Positions 61,101 to 64,000 of a DNA stretch of 64,000 nt are shown piece by piece (position 1 is the first letter of the stretch; the number at the start of each line of letters is the position of its first letter). The translations under genes were made by a program, and so were the position numbers. This DNA is from Thermothielavioides terrestris NRRL 8126 (Eukaryota; Ascomycota; Sordariomycetes; Sordariales; Chaetomiaceae), in NCBI RefSeq assembly GCF_000226115.1, contig NC_016457.1, positions 1,798,001 to 1,862,000 on the forward strand. The letters are read 5' to 3'. The notes under the pieces were generated by a model that saw nothing but the letters and a program-made list of their open reading frames with translations, searched no databases and was not told the DNA's origin.

Positions 61101-64000
61101 CCTACCTAACGAGAAATCCGCAGCTCCCGACTTCAGCACCAGGCCCCTGGGACTTGGACTTCCCTGACTTCAATCTACCTGCTGCAGGTTCATGCGCTGA
61201 TCCCAGGATCAAAGGCGTGCTCTACTATACTAAGGAAGCACGGAGAAATAACAGAAGCATTCTAGAAACTTGGAGACGGACTCCTACTAGTAGCATCTCT
61301 CAATATCTGATGCAGAGTTCCACGAGACCCAGTCAGTCAGTCAGTGACGAACCGTTACCCAGTTAAACTACCTCTTTACAGTCCTGTGGATTGTGGTTGT
61401 GCGAAACAAACGGCTGCCGTCCCTTTGTTCCGCCCCCGTTCCTCTTTTCAGGGGCGAGGAAAAGGTGACAGCAGCATATGAACATCGAGCGAGGTGGCGG
61501 TAAGTTACCAGCACCTGCACAGTAAGTGACAACTTCAGACTTCAGACTGCAGACTGTGTGCGCAGCTGCCGACCCCAGAATCCAGGAGGCTGATGGCACC
61601 ACGATAACGTTAGTTAACGTTACACTTACTTGCAAGCTGCCAGTGGGTGCGGGAAGCCATCGGCGCCATGCAAAACTGCCTCACGGGATGACACCCTGCC
61701 AATCGAATCCGGGGGTGCCTGCCGCAGGCTATATGTACCGTACACTAATGTAGTGTACATACCTCCCACCTTATGTCCATGGACTTACAAGAGGGGCGCC
61801 GTTATTACTGCGCCAGCGACTTTAGCCTGGAAGGGCCGATTCGGCGGCACTTGCAATTTCCCAGCCAATCGCATCATCCAATTGCCCAGCTGGGAAAACA
61901 AGGTGCGGCTGCGTGGATCGTGGCGCTGTTCGCTTTCCCTCAGGTATGCACCACAGCAGTGACAGTACCAATGCCTTTCCCTGGCAACCTAGAAGGCTCC
62001 TCGGCTTGCTCCACTCAACCGCAACCACCACATTTTCGCGTCGCTTGCATGCTGCACGCCATGCCCATGATTGGACTCGTCAGCAGCCAGCAGCGTCGCT
62101 TGAGCCTTGAAGGTCAGGCCCATGGGTGGACGTTATCGGCGGCGCACACGGCCTTCCGGCCTTCCGCGGCCCACGACCACGCACGCGCGCTCACCTCGGG
62201 CAGCTTCTTAGGGCACCTAACGCTAGCGCGCCGGCGGTTTCGGGAATACACTGCTTACACTAATCCGTACGCAGTACGGGCCGGATTTGGGTACCTACCT
62301 TAGCTAAGGTCAGGAAGTTAACTCACTGGCGTCAACGAGGCTGCTTGTCTGTCGGTGGAAGACGCTCATAACTGTGTACACTAGGTACGTGACAGGAGTG
62401 GAGCGCGCCTCGGCAACGCCCTGCGCCTTCCCCAAGTCCGCCAGGCAGCGGCCTTGCCGTGCTTCCGAAGAACCTGATCCAAATTGCACGCCAGACCCCT
62501 TCCATGCTAACAGGCCAAACCATTCTGGTGCCGGCAGTAATGCCCCGTTCACGATACCAGCCTTGAATTGGTAACTAACGTCCGTGAGTTAGCAGATGGC
62601 CCAACAAGCTGCACACACAGCAACTTCCCGCCTGCTGCCGAGACCGGACTCTGCTTGCATATCGTACGCGCGTAACTAACGTGAAATCCTGCTCAGCTGT
62701 GCGTTTTTTAGTTACTACCATAAGTTCTGAACTAACGCACACGTGTACCATGTAAGTTGGCTTGTTTCACGGAGGTCCAACAACAGACTTAAAGTTTCCA
62801 CAGAGCCTCGCACGTGGGCCATGTCGAGTCTGACCAGATAGTGGAGATATTCGTTGAACCCAGCAACCCAGCTCGAGAAGAACAGACAAGGCTTTCCATG
62901 AACCGGTCCGGAGATTGCCAGACTACACTAAGGGCTTATCCAAGAATAGGTATCTTCGCTCAAGCTCCACGACCCGTTTTGACCTCCACAACCCGATTCG
63001 CGTAGGTTCCCACTTTCTCTCCGCCGGAACTTTAAAATTTGAAGAGTGAAAGGGTGTCTTGACTCAAAAAAACATCGCTCAAGCCGATCGATTCCGGAGA
63101 CTCAATTTCGGCACCGATCCGAGAGTCCTTCACAGTAAGGGCCTCCCCACCGCTACTGGGGTCTTGCATACTCGGGGTTCTGTCGGAACATCAAGGCAGA
63201 AGTCTTTCGACGCGTCGGCCAACCCCCAGCAGTGTCGCGTTTACACTACTGCGTAGTGCGCGGAGCTTGAAACATTCACAGCACTCAAAACATTCGCGAC
63301 GATGGTGAGGGTGACTGGTTGCTTTGTCTCCCCACAACCGAGCAACTGTTTCCGCCCTGGCCCTGGTTAGGCTGCTCTTATTTGCGGCGGAGGACGGTCA
63401 GCGAAACGCGACGCTATACTAGGGTGCAAAACCCATGCCGAAAGCCAAGGGCCCCCCCTTCTGGTTGGTGACGTTGCAGCGCGAGTGACGGGCAAACCTG
63501 TCAAGGCACAACACCCCACTCGCGATGTCCCTGCAGCCGACGAAGGCTTGTCCGAGGCACCAAAAGGAAACTTGGGGCGACCGGCCCGAATTCTACACTA
63601 AGGCTCGCGTCTCCAATATCTGCATAAACCGCACTTCCCTCATCACGGTCGTCATTCCCGTTTGAACATCTCCTCCGAGAGCAGATGGACTACCAGCGAC
63701 AGGAAGGGCAATGAGAGGAACAGAAAGAGTCGCGTCGAGGGAGATGAGGCGCCCTTCACCCTTCACCCCGGCTCGAATGTACATGCACTGTACACTTCAC
63801 TACCCATGGATCAGAACCCTGGCTGCGCTTGCGGAATCAAGTACCGAAGCGCGCCATCCTAGCCCCCTGGGCTGCCACATCTTGGAGCCAGGCACGAGCG
63901 CGCAGGCCTGACCTTACACCGACAGAAAAAAACCAGCATGGACGGGCTTGCAAGTTTGGTACCGGCCAAATATCGAAAGAGGCGAAAAAAAGAGGGCAAA
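58101..64000. other. Gene-poor terminal 6 kb rich in one octamer
   Basis: No protein or RNA gene supported; open frames stay under 180 codons and lack motifs. The stretch is marked by a recurring word, GTAGTGTA / TACACTAC (see separate entry), and by several AACTAACG / TTAACGTTA words (61606-61622, 62571, 62672, 62731). Confidence 0.55.
58192..63250. repeat. Dispersed octamer GTAGTGTA/TACACTAC, 12 exact copies
   Basis: Exact copies start at 58192, 58212, 58469, 58579, 58600, 59287, 60056, 60113, 60383, 60572, 61750 and 63243, on both strands. Many one-mismatch copies (TACACTAA, TACACTAG) lie between them. Elsewhere in the window I noticed only two, at 40061 and 49183. Confidence 0.85.

Overview
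The window is nuclear DNA of a filamentous ascomycete, most likely a GC-rich member of the Sordariales (Neurospora / Chaetomiaceae group). The reasons are: short GT-AG introns with CTRAC-type branch sites; GC-rich coding DNA interrupted by one 14 kb AT-rich block that carries the signature of repeat-induced point mutation (RIP); and a gene set that includes Neurospora-type genes (glucose-repressible ccg-1/grg-1, ham-2, vib-1). As I recall, the order ham-2 - DUF2011 gene - vib-1 is the same in Neurospora crassa.

Layout. 280-2979: a Golgi/endosome RING ubiquitin ligase (Dsc1/Tul1). 3710-17948: a 14.2 kb RIP-mutated block bounded exactly by a 38-bp inverted repeat. It holds at least four nonsense-riddled but frame-conserved coding tracts on the plus strand and a recognisable relic of a cytosolic Hsp70 gene on the minus strand, so it looks like a large dead DNA transposon or cargo element. 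19402-22095: a HAD hydrolase convergent with the initiator-tRNA ribosylation enzyme RIT1. 25714-27920: a Zn2Cys6 transcription factor. 29164-30512: a Sis1-type Hsp40. 31723-33740: a decayed, unrecognised gene. 34188-34755: a five-exon divergent copy of ribosomal protein eL43, with exons too short to show up as long open frames. 36942-37218: ccg-1/grg-1. 37838-38930: an EBP/EXPERA-domain membrane protein. 41927-44150: a seven-span membrane protein with a long cytosolic tail. 45086-48864: the STRIPAK subunit HAM-2/Far11. 49458-50412: a DUF2011 nuclear-type basic protein. 52229-54767: the NDT80-family transcription factor VIB-1/XprG. 54768-64000: 9 kb with no supported gene, probably including upstream regulatory DNA of vib-1, in which one 8-bp word recurs far above chance.

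How genes relate. HAM-2 (hyphal fusion) and VIB-1 (response to incompatible fusion, protease and starvation control) act before and after anastomosis and lie 3.4 kb apart. The Sis1-type co-chaperone would work with Hsp70, whose only trace here is the RIP-killed copy. Dsc1 and the EBP protein belong to membrane/sterol biology. Exon boundaries were set by hand from splice motifs and protein continuity. Family names rest on remembered family features, not on a database search.
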